A stretch of DNA of 64,000 bases from Pyrus communis (taxonomy: Eukaryota; Streptophyta; Magnoliopsida; Rosales; Rosaceae): NCBI RefSeq assembly GCF_963583255.1, contig NC_084818.1, forward strand, positions 12,898,222 to 12,962,221, read 5' to 3'. The position numbers and the translations under genes are program-made. Shown here one piece after another: positions 10,893 to 22,000 of the stretch (positions are counted from its first letter, which is position 1; every line of letters starts with the position of its first letter). The notes under the pieces are model-generated. The model worked only from the letters and a program-made list of their open reading frames with translations, was not told the DNA's origin and made no database searches.

Positions 10893-12007
10893 CAAGGTCT
10901 AAAATATCAATATTATCGGCGATATTCGTTTTTTAGAGGACGATATGCTAAAATATTTGTATATATGGTTTTGTTTTGAATTCTTTTTGCAAGAAAGAAA
11001 TTTGCACATGACAATGAATCTTTGACAATTTCTTTTCAAGTATCTACTTTTGAACTACTCACCAGTCACCACAATGAATCTTTCACAATTTCTTTTCAAG
11101 TATCTACAATTTCTATGTTGGACCACCTCCCGGATTTATGAGCCCCTTCACTGGTGAGGCAAACTTCACGCATGCAACAGGGATGAGTACTATGGCAGTA
11201 GGCGGGCAGGACCAGGAATTGGTGCCATAGGGAAGGACTATACTAGTAGAGAAATAGGCAAGGGGACTTTGTCAAGTCAAGAAGATGACTCATTATCTAT
11301 AACTTCAGACTCTGTTAGAGTGGGAAGTAGTAACTATGGTTATACTCATAACCAACCATTTCCCTACCCTTCATATCCCATTCTTGTTGGGATGGAATCG
11401 AGCGACTCATGGAAAGAATCTGAGACTCAATCTTCAAATGATTTTGCTTATGGACAATGTCAACCAATCTCGGATCCATATGGGTGGCATGTTAACAATT
11501 ACATGCAAAACTATTTTGGGGATTTATCATTTGATGACTACTCTTCACAATACACTTACTCTACACATAGAGATGATGAAGATAGTGAAAATTTTGAACC
11601 TCATAGGAACTCTATGTGGTACTAAGTCACTCATGTATCTTACCATGCAATGTATAAAGTGTAAAATATTGTACTAATTCATTATATATAAATGATTATG
11701 GTGTGTTTAAACTTCTTACTACATATTTTCTACACTCACAATGTTTGCTAGCTCACTATATAATCAACTCAAATCAGTTAAATCCATCATGCAATGCATT
11801 TCCTTCCAATTTTTTGTGATAAATTAATAGATAATTGACTAAATAAACATCCTGCAAAGTTTCAATAAAAATTTCCAAGTTTTTCTTACAATTTCCGTGG
11901 TTTTTATTCAATTTTTATCGATATCGATAATATCCCAATATTTCCATCGAAATTTATGTGTTTTTGGACTACCGATATTTCCAATATCATCGATATTTTA
12001 GAGCTTG
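10893..12007 (+). mobile_element. hAT transposon derivative, 1,115 bp
   Basis: Termini CAAGGTCTAAAATATC and GATATTTTAGAGCTTG are inverted repeats with one mismatch. The 8-bp duplication GATAAGAC at 10885-10892 and 12008-12015 is perfect, matching hAT integration. It lies inside the solo LTR at 10326-13136. Most of the transposase is gone and only its apparent C-terminal tail remains. Confidence 0.87.
11164..11625 (+). pseudogene. Transposase C-terminal remnant of the hAT derivative
   Basis: The clear open frame runs from 11269 to a TAA at 11623-11625. In-frame sense codons continue upstream to about 11165, so this is the end of a longer exon, and the nominal start at 11269 is a TTG. The protein is acidic, rich in Ser and Tyr, with motifs DPYGWHVNNYMQNYFGDLSF and DDEDSENFEPHRNS followed by a terminal MWY. 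I recall similar tails at the C-terminus of plant BED-zinc-finger/DUF659/hAT-dimerisation proteins. The catalytic core and dimerisation domain are absent, so it is non-functional alone. Assignment rests on remembered family resemblance plus the hAT-type ends around it. Confidence 0.55.
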
Positions 12008-13136
12008 GATAAGACTAAAGCATAAGGATGGAATTTGGTTTCATTTTTTACTAAGTTCAGAGTCTTGGGAGCAGTAAGGCTAATTGGTGGCTGTTTAGAT
12101 AAACATTATTTGTTCAAGTCCAATCATGCAGGTTATCTTGGGATTCAATGTGATAAGACTAAAGCATAAGGATCGAATTTGGTTGCATTTTTTACTAAGT
12201 TCAGAGTCTTGGGAGCAATTGGGCTTATCCGAGGCTTAAGTCAATGGAAAAGTTTCAATAGCATGGTAGTCTTTATCAGCTTATCAATCAGCGCATAATC
12301 GTCCCTATAAATACAAGACACCATGCAACGTTTTGGGGCCTCCAATTCAACACACAAATTACCCTGCACAAACCCTCGCTCCACGCGAAACCTCTCAAAC
12401 ACCTTGAGATTTTTATTTTCTTTTTCGCCAACACATCTTAAGTTTGGATAAACAGCACTCTGAAGGCAACCAATGACACCTTCAGTTTGGATAAACAACA
12501 CTGTTGTCGTAAAATCAGCCGTCTGGGGAGCACCTTCAGTTTAGATAAATAGCACTGCATTGAGGCCGATAGATTACCTATCCAAGTCTCGGTCGAGAAG
12601 GATTTTTATATCCTTATTGGCAAAGGTCATCTCATTAACCTTCTCGGCAAAGTGAGGTGTTACAGATTACTGGGTTTGTTACATTGAACGCCGAGTTGTT
12701 TTATGATTGGATACTCACAAGTAAGCTTTAGAGTTCGGCATTCTGACGGCCAAACCACATTCACTATCAAGACATACATCTCTTTTGAGTACTTGTGTCC
12801 GTATATCTTGGTACCAGTTTAGCGTGCTTATACTCTTACGAATATAATCATCATGACCGAACCCTGTGCCGACGATCCGTAAACTTTGCAGAACGATCCG
12901 TAAACTTTGCAGAACTAGCAACCTTGTCTTCAAGCTCTAGAACCCAAAGGCCAAGATGTGTTCCCTTCTCGGCCGTAGTTGCAAGATCAAGAAGTCAGTA
13001 GCGCTCAACGCAACATCAACACATTTTACTCCTCGGCCGATGAGTTGGCACGCCCTGCACCAATCGAATGACGTAGTTAACTTATTAATTATTCGGTCTG
13101 CGCACCACGTAAATTTAGTAGTTTTTGGGGTCAACA

Positions 13137-14072
13137 GTTTTCTACTCTAATTGGGCTGGTCCGTTCCCAGTCAAGCGGTGCGAATTGGTTTAATTGGTGT
13201 GGATTAATTGGTTTAATCTCCTTGTTGAGTGAGACAAAAGGAAGAGAAAAAAGATAATATAAAAAGGGATACGCGGCACAAATTGCAAAGAATCTCCCTG
13301 CGCAGCACACATACAGGGAGGGAGAGAAGCTGAGAGCATGAGGAAGGAATTAATTGGACAATTCAAGCTTTGCTGTGGAGCGGAGATTGAAATTCCGGTT
13401 GTTTTTCTCTATGTTTTCGAATTTCAGCGTTGTGTACTTTAATTTTATCATGAATTGAGTCCTTTTGTTAGGGCTAGTGTGTACTCCTATCATGAACATT
13501 TAATACTCTTATTTCATATTAATGTAAGTTATTTTTTATGTTGCATAATTGTTATTGTACTTTATTGTTATCAAATAACTGGACATTTATTTGTGTGAAG
13601 AACTAAATTGTGATTGATAGGTTGTGTTTAGTAAATAGGTTCTCATAACAATCACTATGAATTACATCATTGAGTAGACATGCTGGTTATGATTTGTGCA
13701 TTTTCGTATAATTATCCATTGAGCGTAAAGAGTTTCGATTATCTAAATATATTGCTAGACATAGAGTTGCTTGATAGTTAGAAAAATAGTTCGTATATTC
13801 TAACCGGAAATATTGACGAATTAAAAGATAATTGCTAGCAATATAGGAAAGAAATAAATTTGCACATGTATACCACTACTATTCCAGGAACCATAAACCA
13901 CAGTATCCTTTGTTACATTTACTTATGAGTGATGCTATGTTTGGAACTTTGGATTGAGTGAAATGATAAAGACTGCAACTTCAAAATTTTCAGGCACAGA
14001 TTATACAGTTTTTTTATTTTTTATTTTTGGTTGGACAAATTTTATATATAGGCTAAATGAGTAACTTTTCAG
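13137..14072. other. Gene-promoter-like fragment and AT-rich spacer
   Basis: 13137-13390 matches 49808-50080: CTAATTGGGCTG, GTGCGAATTGGTTTAATTGG, a TATAAAAAGG TATA-like box (13258-13267) and a GAGAGAAGC(T/C)GAGAGCAT leader. It looks like a duplicated promoter and 5' leader. An ATG at 13338 opens a short frame that ends soon after. I see nothing else to 14072. Confidence 0.45.
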
Positions 14073-15262
14073 TTAATTCTCTTTGTGTCATTTTCACTAT
14101 TCCTTCACTAATGCGTTTGCCTTTTTACCCTTTTTTTTGTTTCTGTGGACACTGTTTATTGTACAGTGTACTTCCACTTTTGCCCTTACTTCTTTCTTTC
14201 ATTCCACTTCTGCCTGGAAGGGAGGTTTTAGAAACTGGACTCTTCCAATTTTGTCCCTTCTTGGTTTTGTTTACTTCATTTCTACCACAACAGACATCTC
14301 TCTAAATTTTTTATATAATTTCGATTTTACCTCTTCTTGACTCTCACTCTTCTGCTTCATTTTTGCCTCTCTAGGAAGGGAAAGATCTGGATGTACACGT
14401 GTGGGTCATCTAGGAGGGAAAAGAGGTTAAAGGTACGCGTGTTGATCATCTGGGATGGGAGGGAGTCCCTCTCATTCTAGTTAAATCCCTTTGTATCCTT
14501 TTCACTGTTCCTTCGCCAGTGCGTTTCCCTTTTTACCCTTTTTTTGTTTCAGTGGACACTGTTTATTGTATAGTGTACTTCCACTTTTGCCCCTGCTTCT
14601 TTCTTTCATTCCACTTCTACCTGGAAGGGAGGCTTTAGAAACTGGACTCTTCCAATTTTGTCCCTTCTTGGTTTTGTTTACTTCGTTTCTACCACAACAG
14701 ACATCTCTCTAAATTTTTTATAGAATTTTGATTTTGCCTCTTCTCGACTCTCACTCTTCTACTTCATTTTTGTCTCTCTAGGAAGGGAAAGATCTGGATG
14801 TACACATGTGGCTCATCTAGGAGGGAAAAGAGGTTAAAGGTACGCATGTTGATCATCTGGGATGGGAGGGAGTCCCTCTTATTCCAATTAATTCTCTTTG
14901 TGTCCTTTTCACTATTCCTTCACTAATGCGTTTGCCTTTTTACCCTTTTTTTTGTTTCTGTGGACACTGTTTATTGTACAGTGTACTTCCACTTTTGCCC
15001 CTACTTCTTTCTTTCATTCCACTTCTGCCTGGAAGGGAGGTTTTAGAAACTGGACTCTTCCAATTTTGTCCCTTCTTGGTTTTGTTTACTTCATTTCTGC
15101 CACAACAGACATCTCTCTAAATTTTTTATAGAATTTCGATTTTACCTCTTCTCGACTCTCACTCTTCTACTTCATTTTTGTCTCTCTAGGAAGGGAAAGA
15201 TCCAGATGTACACGTGTGGGTCATCTAGGAGGAGAAAGAGGTTAAGGGTACGCGTGTTGATC
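14073..15262. repeat. Three tandem copies of a ~408-bp unit
   Basis: Units begin at 14073, 14481 and 14888 with TTAA(T/A)(T/C)C(T/C)CTTTGT. Each contains GTGGACACTGTTTATTGTA, CTTCTTTCTTTCATTCCACT, CTGGAAGGGAGG and CATCTAGGAGG in order. Copies 1 and 3 are more alike than either is to copy 2. Open frames in it (14057-15131) repeat with the period and have no gene-like composition. Confidence 0.9.
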
Positions 15263-16755
15263 ATCTCATTCCACTCTCTCTCAAAAATATCAAAAGTAAA
15301 AAGCTACCCGCATGAAAGAGATATCCTTTTTCCCTCTAATTTTTTTTATATTATTTCCTATGCATGCCATTCCATAATCCTTTGCCCTCTCCTCTCTGTC
15401 TGCGCCCACAATCAAATCCACTCTCTCCTCTCCTTCTTCTCCCTCTCTCTCCGTGTGGGTCTCTTCTCTCATCCAAGGAAGATGCAAGAACTGTCAGTAG
15501 AGCTTCCAACACAGACTATTCCTCACTGTGAACCATCAAAGCATTCTGATCTGCAATTTGACCGCCAGCAACCATCAGATGAAGATTTAGATGAAGAAAA
15601 AAGTTGGAATTTGGACGGTTGTTTAATCTGATTGGGTTTTTTTTTGTTTCAGGAAAATTGGTGTGCGAATTCGAGGGTTGTTGTCTACAACCTTGCAAAC
15701 CCCTTGTGATTAAGGTCTCTGAGTTTTTTTCTTTCAAATCTTTTCTTCTCTTTTTCGATGATTTGTGTGCGGCTGTTCCATCTAATTCGATTTTTTCATT
15801 TTAGGAAATCTTGGTCTTCGAGTAGATCGATTGCTCGATTGATGTAAAATAAAGTCCTCTGTTTTTTTCTCTCTAAAACTCTGTTAAATCAGAGAATTTT
15901 TTTATTATGTCAGGGACACAGGTACGTGTTGTTATGTAAATGGTAAAATTTTTTATATTTTAAGTTATTAATTATTTAACACACATATCTCATCATTTAT
16001 GTAATAACACGTGATGTATCATTATATGTGTCGATTATACTGAAAAATCTTTCGTTAAATTAAGCTCTTGTTGGATGTGTGAGATTGTGAAAAGTTTGTC
16101 TTGCGTGATTTAAATGTTTTTTCTTGGCAGGCTTATGTCAAACAACATTAACAAACAGACATTTGTCGTATTAATAGTGTCAGTAGCCACACTGTGGACA
16201 TTATAAAATGGGATGGTAGGTATTGGTCTCCTTGCCTTTGTATTTTTATATTGGCAAATAGGAACAATGGGGGTGTATGAAGAAAAGATAGATGGTCAAC
16301 AGTACACCCGGTTTTAGTATAGAAATAATAAATAAATATAAATATACACTTTTGTTATATGTTATGATTTGTTGTATAGATAATTGAGAAAAAAAGTTAA
16401 AAGACAATTCCGTTTTTTCGAGTTGTAGCAATTAGTAAATATATAATAATATTGATTGGTTCATTTAAGAGTTTAATCCTTCGTTGGTTTATTTGTATTG
16501 TGTGCTTGAGAATGAAAGTAATGGATACACTATGGAATTGATTTTCCTTATAATATCCATATAGATAAGGAATTGTTCATTTTATTAGCAATTATATGAA
16601 ATAGGCCTATTATGCAATACAAGTTCTAAATTCATTTAGTAAATATTGAGTTTATTTTTATCAAATAGTGACATCTGATTTAGGAGCTTCTTAAATGTTT
16701 GTATTTTGAAAATTGATTTCAATGGTTTTTTATGAATTTTTTTTTTTAGCTTACG
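15263..16755 (+). other. Possible broken 5' gene end upstream of the gypsy insertion
   Basis: A CT-rich leader (15290-15480) precedes an ATG at 15482 opening a 49-codon frame (MQELSVELPTQ...) with an acidic end (SDEDLDEE). Exon-like blocks with AG/GT borders follow at about 15653-15711 and 16131. I recognise no product and the frames do not obviously join. If real, the gene is cut by the gypsy element inserted at 16756, with 26200-26680 as its continuation. Confidence 0.25.
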
Positions 16756-17464
16756 TGTGACATCCCGTCCCGGAAATATCGAAACGTACGTATGAAATTA
16801 CAATTTTGCCCCTAGTGTGTTTTTCGTCACGTGGTGGGGCTGTTTTGTGTGTGGTGGCATGTGTTGGGCCACACACACACCTGCACATACACTGTCTCTC
16901 TTCACCCTCTCTTTGTCTCTGTCCCGTGTCTCTCTCCCTCTCCCTTTCTTCTTCTTCTTCTTCCTTCGACGTACGGACAAACATCAAAAACACTCAAACC
17001 ATCACAGATCGAAGGAACCAACTACACCAGTCGACTCGTGAGGTCGAGGCGAGCTCAGCCATACCATTTTCAGGTGAGAAATCCTTGGTTTTCACGTCGA
17101 TTCATCAATGGCCGTTTTGGGTACTGTTCATGCAAAGTTTGTACATTAAGTTTTTGGGTTTTCTGAGCTCGTAGTTGTGTTTGTGAAGTTCCCAGGAGCG
17201 TCGGAGTAGCTCGTTGGACGAATTTGGACGTCGGGAAGGCCTGGTTCGAAGTTGGCCGAGTTTGGAGTTTTTGGACAGGTATAATCTCGTAGTTTTAGCC
17301 CTTAAAACTTGTTGGGACATGTTCTACTAGTTTAGGGCTTTAATTTGGTGCAAGAAACGTGGAAAAAGGTGGAAAAACGAGTGAGAAATTGTGAGTTGCA
17401 GGTTTTCCGGCGACGGTGCCGGCGACGGCAACGGCGCCGGCGTCGAGGACTGAGTGGAGAAGGA

Positions 17465-17573
17465 GACGGAATATTCCGTCAGAGTTGACGGAATATTCCT
17501 GACGCCGTTAACGGCATCAGTTAGATTTAACGGAATATTCCGTCAGTTTAACGGAATATTCCTGACGGCGTCT
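17465..17573. promoter_or_regulatory. Array of HSE-like palindromes in the LTR
   Basis: GAATATTC occurs at 17469, 17491, 17533 and 17554; copies 1 and 3 sit in CGGAATATTCCGTC. A further perfect palindrome, GCCGTTAACGGC, lies at 17504-17515 between copies 2 and 3. Spacings are 22, 42 and 21 bp. Each core has the nGAAnnTTCn arrangement of a two-unit heat-shock element. The identical array is at 24664-24772 in the 3' LTR. A role in transcription is inference. Confidence 0.6.
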
Positions 17574-18239
17574 GTTGACACCGTCAGTGTACCTGGCACG
17601 TGGCCGCGCGTGGGGGGCGCGTAGGTCCGTGCCTGTGCTGGCGCGTGGGGGCGCGTGTGGGGTCCAAAAATTATTTTAAAAATATGGTTGTGATCCTGAG
17701 GTTGTGTAGAGCACGTTGGTATATTCATTTGTCCATTTTGAGCAATGTATGAGAAGTTATTACGAGAAACGGGTTATGTGCTTTAAAGTTAACGTTTTTA
17801 TAGTTGTTTCGCATTTAGGTGACACATACCCAGAGGACGAGCGTGCACACGCGAGACAGGGGGGCTACGACCCTTCTACATACCAGTGAGTGGGCTTTTG
17901 TTTTCCGTATATACCTATATACATTTATATTCCCAGAAGTAGATTAAAAAGGGTAATTGATTCATGCCATGCACTTTATTATTATCGTTTATGCATCATT
18001 GCATGCTTTATTAGTGGCATACATATACATATGCATATTGGGTGCTGTGGACGCGCAGGTAAGTGCCAGGTAAGTGACATTCACGTTTATGTTTCAGCAG
18101 TGGTTTGAGATGCCTAGAGAGCTCATAACCTGCACCCCCGGTGTTAGTGCTCCCGCCCGGAGTAGGGCACAGTCCTTCACGTGATGTTCACCTCCCGCAC
18201 CACACGCTCAGCTTAGATCCAAGTTAGGTGCATAGGCCT

Positions 18240-18459
18240 GTCGTACAGACCACATTAGGTGGTTCCGACTTGTAGGTGACCCGCGATTATTCGCACAGCC
18301 TTCACGTGATCGTAGCACTAGAGCGTATATATATGTTACACCCAGGCCTGTCGTACAGACCACCTTGAGTGGTTCCGACTCGTGGGCAGGTTCAGTTTTA
18401 GAGTTGAAATTTGAGCTCTAGATGCAGCCGTACAGGTCACGTTAGGTGACTCCGGCTGC
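18240..18459 (+). repeat. Three related hairpins in the 5' LTR
   Basis: Hairpins at 18240-18269, 18350-18379 and 18424-18459 share a CGTACAG 5' segment and a 5-nt loop (ATTAG, CTTGA, GTTAG). Outer stems are GTCG/CGAC in the first two and GCAGCCG/CGGCTGC in the third; inner stems are CCAC/GTGG versus GTCAC/GTGAC. Stem changes are compensatory. The same set is in the 3' LTR at 25439-25658. Confidence 0.65.
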
Positions 18460-19003
18460 CAGATGTTATGACGTCGTTATGATTTATACTTGGGCACTTA
18501 CATTCATATTATGGCTTTGGCATGGCATATCTTGAGCATGTTTGGCATACCCTTGAGCATATTGGGCATATCTATACATACGTACATATGTTATCTTCTG
18601 GGAAGTATACAGGTTTTACGGCGAGGGGTTAGAATGTATTTTGCTAAATGGTTTTCAAAGAGCTTTGTTTTTGCCCACTCACACTTTTGTTTTGCGCCCC
18701 TCCAGGTTCTAGTTGCTTAGCCGTTGCGGTGGTTTCCTTTGAGGGCTCTTCGGCGTTCTGACAGACACTCCCTATTGTAGGGCCGCCTTCGGGCGTACTA
18801 CTGTTATCGTTTTTGTTGGACTGCTTTAGACCTGCTCTGATTTTGTATATCACTTACTAGCACTTATTTTAGTACCTTGTATGCTAGTTTTGAATTATTC
18901 GTACTTTTATATTACTAATTTACTAGCTTCCGCACGTGCACATGGCTACGTCACCTTTGTGTGACGGCCATCACGCTCCGATCTCGGTCGGGGCGTGTCA
19001 GTT

Positions 19004-19015
19004 TGGTATCAGAGC
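19004..19015 (+). promoter_or_regulatory. Primer-binding site, tRNA-iMet type
   Basis: TGGTATCAGAGC lies three bases after the LTR end and matches the initiator-methionine tRNA 3'-end complement used by many plant LTR elements. Confidence 0.92.
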
Positions 19016-19079
19016 CTTGGTTTGGCAGTCCTGTGTTCATGTGAGTATTCTAATGGATTTGGTGTCTTCTGTCAGAACT

Positions 19080-22000
19080 ATGCCGCCTCGTCGGGAACCC
19101 CGTCGCTCTTCTGAGCCTATTTTCCCCGATATTACTCAGCTGGGGGAAGCTTTTGCTACAGCCCTTCAGTCAGTGATGCGCCCTTCCCAGAGGACTCCTC
19201 TGGAGACCATGTACAATCTGAAGTTGGATAAGTTTAAGGGCAGTGAGGGGCCCGAGAGCGCAGAGCGCTGGCTAGAACACATAGAGAAGACTTTCCGGGT
19301 GCTGCATAATCAGGGGAACTTGCCTATGGAAAGGTGGGTCGAGACGACCGCTTGGTTTCTTGATACGGAGTCGGCAGCTTGGTGGGAGCAGGAGCTTCTT
19401 AGGTTGACTCCGGATCAGAGGATTGATTGGAATGTTTTTACGGGGTTGTTTAGGAGAAGGTATGTGCCCCCTGAGTATATTGACCGTAAGAAACAGGAGT
19501 TTTCCGAACTGAAATAGCGGAAGATGTCAGCGAATGAGTACTACCGTAAGTTTACGGACTTGTCCCGTTATCACCCTGATGTCGCTGGTAATCCGGCGGA
19601 GATGCTCCGTCTTTTCCGTCTGGGCACCAGGAAGAAGTGGCGTTCTATGGCGTCTACGGTCCACAGCGAGACTTACCGGGACTTCTATGAGATACTGTTG
19701 AGGATCGAGGACTCCGAGAATATGTCGAGCGATACTGATGAAGAGAAGGACGGCAACCAGAAGAAGGATGACAAAGGCAAAGGTCAGGCATCGCTCGGGC
19801 CCCGTCAGACTCAGAACTTCAAGAGAGGTGGAGCTAGTTCTAGTTCTTCGAGTGGTGGCTTCAGTGCCACTGGACAGGGTCGTGGGGGTAGATTTTCTGG
19901 TGGCGCTAGAGGCCAGAGGCAGGGCGATGGTGGTCGAGGTAGAGCCCCTATTTGCCGCAGGTGTAACAACCGGCATTTCGGCGAGTGTAGACGTGGTAGC
20001 AGTGGTTGCTTCACGTGTGGACAGATGGGACATAGAGCGGCGAATTGTCCCCAGGGTCAGCAGCAGCAGAAACCACAGCAGACCTTTATGCCACCGCCTG
20101 CACCACTTCAGCAGATCCAGGGTCCTAGTAGTTACGGCCAGACAGGTCGAGGTGGTGCTTACCATTATCAGGGTGATGCTGTTCCTTATGCTCCGGGGCA
20201 GTATCAGTATCCCCAGGATCCCTATTCCCAGGGTGGCTATCCCCAGTATTCGGGCGGCTATATGCCGTATCCTCCAGCTCCAGCGGGTGGTTCACAGTGG
20301 TATCAGGGAGGACAGTATCAGCAGGGGGAGATTGCCACTAGCAGTGCAGGGTCTTCGAGACAGTCGGGCCAGCCCAGTCAGGGGCGTGGTGCTCAGGGAC
20401 GCGGCGTTCAGGCGGGCAGAGGCCGCAGCGGGCGTCAGCAGGGACAGGGGCGTCTTCACAATATTTCTCTGCAGGACGCTCAGAACAACTCAGACTTGAT
20501 TATGGGTACGTTGAACATTCTTGGTTGTTTTGCTAGAGTCTTAATTGATTGTGGAGCTACACATTCCGTAATTTCTCACACATTTGCTCAAGTGACGCAA
20601 CCTCGCCCCACACCTCTAGGGTATGATTTAGAGTTTGTTATGCCTAGAGGAGAGAGTTGCGTTGTAGATTGTGTGTACCCAGGGTGTCCAGTGATCGTAG
20701 AGGGTGTTGCTTTGTCAGCCGATCTTATCCCGTTAGATATTGTGGACTTTGATGTGATTCTGGGCACGGATTGGTTGCACTTCTATCGTGCCAACATTGA
20801 CTGTTACGGGAAAGTGGTTACGTTTCACCGACCTGGACTACCTGTGGTTACTTTCGTGGGTGAGCAGAGTGGGGTGAGATATGGCGTTATTTCGGCGCTA
20901 CGAGCGAAAAAGTTGTTAACTAAGGGTTGTCAGGGGTATCTGGCTCACGTGGTACTAGATGAAGCTGTTCCTAACAGAGTTGAAAATGTGAGGGTGGTCA
21001 GACATTTCCCTGATGTATTCCCCGAGGATTTACCGGGTTTACCCCCAGATCGAGACGTAGAGTTCACTATTGAGTTGCTTCCAGGTACCAATCCTATTTC
21101 TTTAACTCCTTATCGTATGGCTCCCGCGGAGTTAAGGGAATTGAAAGTTCAGCTGCAAGAGTTAGTGGATAAGGGATTTATTCAGCCTAGTACTTCGCCT
21201 TGGGGCGCTCCAGTGTTGTTTGTGAAGAAGAAGGATGGAACTTTGAGGCTGTGCATCGACTACAGGCAACTCAATCGGGTGACGATTAAAAACCGTTATC
21301 CCTTGCCTCGTATCGATGATTTGTTCGATCAGCTGAGAGGTGCTTGTGTGTTCTCTAAGATTGACCTGAGGTCTGGTTACTATCAGCTGAAGATCAGTAG
21401 GGATGATGTCCCTAAGACGGCGTTCAGGACTCGTTACGGTCATTACGAGTTTCTGGTTATGCCATTTGGGTTGACGAATGCACCAGCCGCCTTTATGGAT
21501 TTAATGAACCGGGTATTTCAGCCTTATCTGGATAGGTTTGTTATTGTATTCATCGACGATATTCTGGTGTATTCTAAGTCGAAAGCGGAGCATGTTCAAC
21601 ATCTTACTTTGGTGTTGAAAAGGTTGAGGGAACACCAGTTATATGCTAAGTTTAGCAAGTGCCAGTTCTGGTTAGACCAAGTTGCGTTCTTGGGGCACGT
21701 CATTTCTGCTCAGGGTATTTTGGTCGACCCTCAGAAGGTTGCAGCTGTGGAGAGTTGGGAGCAGCCGCGAACCGTCACCGAGGTGAGAAGTTTCCTTGGT
21801 TTGGCAGGGTATTATCGGAGATTCGTTAAGGATTTTTCGGTGATTGCCTTGCCGTTGACGAGGTTAACGAGGAAGGGTGTTAAATTTGAGTGGGATGATA
21901 GGTGTGAGCAGAGTTTCCAGCGGTTGAAGCATTGTCTCACTCATGTACCTGTTTTGGCACTCCCAGACGATAGTGGTGATTTCGAGGTTTACAGCGATGC

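Larger units (their letters stand above)
10326..13136 (+). mobile_element. Solo LTR of the LARD family, plus orientation
   Basis: It starts TGTTTGGACTC and ends GGGGTCAACA, the reverse complements of the 3.9-9.0 kb LTR ends. It contains reversed family landmarks (GCCTGCATGCCGTGTGAAAG, an AT microsatellite at 10784-10815, GAGACTTGG-type strings). Flanks GTTTC (10321-10325) and GTTTT (13137-13141) form a 5-bp duplication with one transition. Without the inserted hAT element it is about 1.69 kb. A block of ~150 bp around GTTCAGAGTCTTGGGAGCA is repeated in tandem at 12017-12230. Confidence 0.78.
16756..19000 (+). repeat. 5' LTR of the gypsy chromovirus
   Basis: Starts TGTGACATCCCGTCCC and ends GGGGCGTGTCA. 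It contains a CT-rich tract (16897-16964), a GC-rich block (17400-17460), a palindrome array (17465-17573), a TATATATATG stretch near 18327, and three related hairpins (18240-18459). Open frames inside it (for example 16806-17174) are duplicated exactly in the 3' LTR and are not genes. Confidence 0.95.

Noticed and set aside
14057..15131. Repeated Phe/Leu-rich membrane-like ORFs
   Set aside because: They recur with the 408-bp tandem period and come from T/C-rich DNA; no start context or conservation.
16806..17174. 122-codon plus-strand frame, repeated identically at 24005-24373, and neighbouring overlapping frames
   Set aside because: They lie inside the two gypsy LTRs, overlap each other in several phases and arise from the CT-rich tract; no protein family resemblance.
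19509..19524. Programmed stop-codon readthrough in gag
   Set aside because: The stop lies inside the capsid-like domain, not at the Gag-Pol border; a Gln-to-stop point mutation is simpler.
19527..20499. Long antisense (212 codons) and alternate-frame (253 codons) ORFs over gag-pol
   Set aside because: They are shadows of the gag-pol frame in its Gly/Gln/Arg-rich linker.
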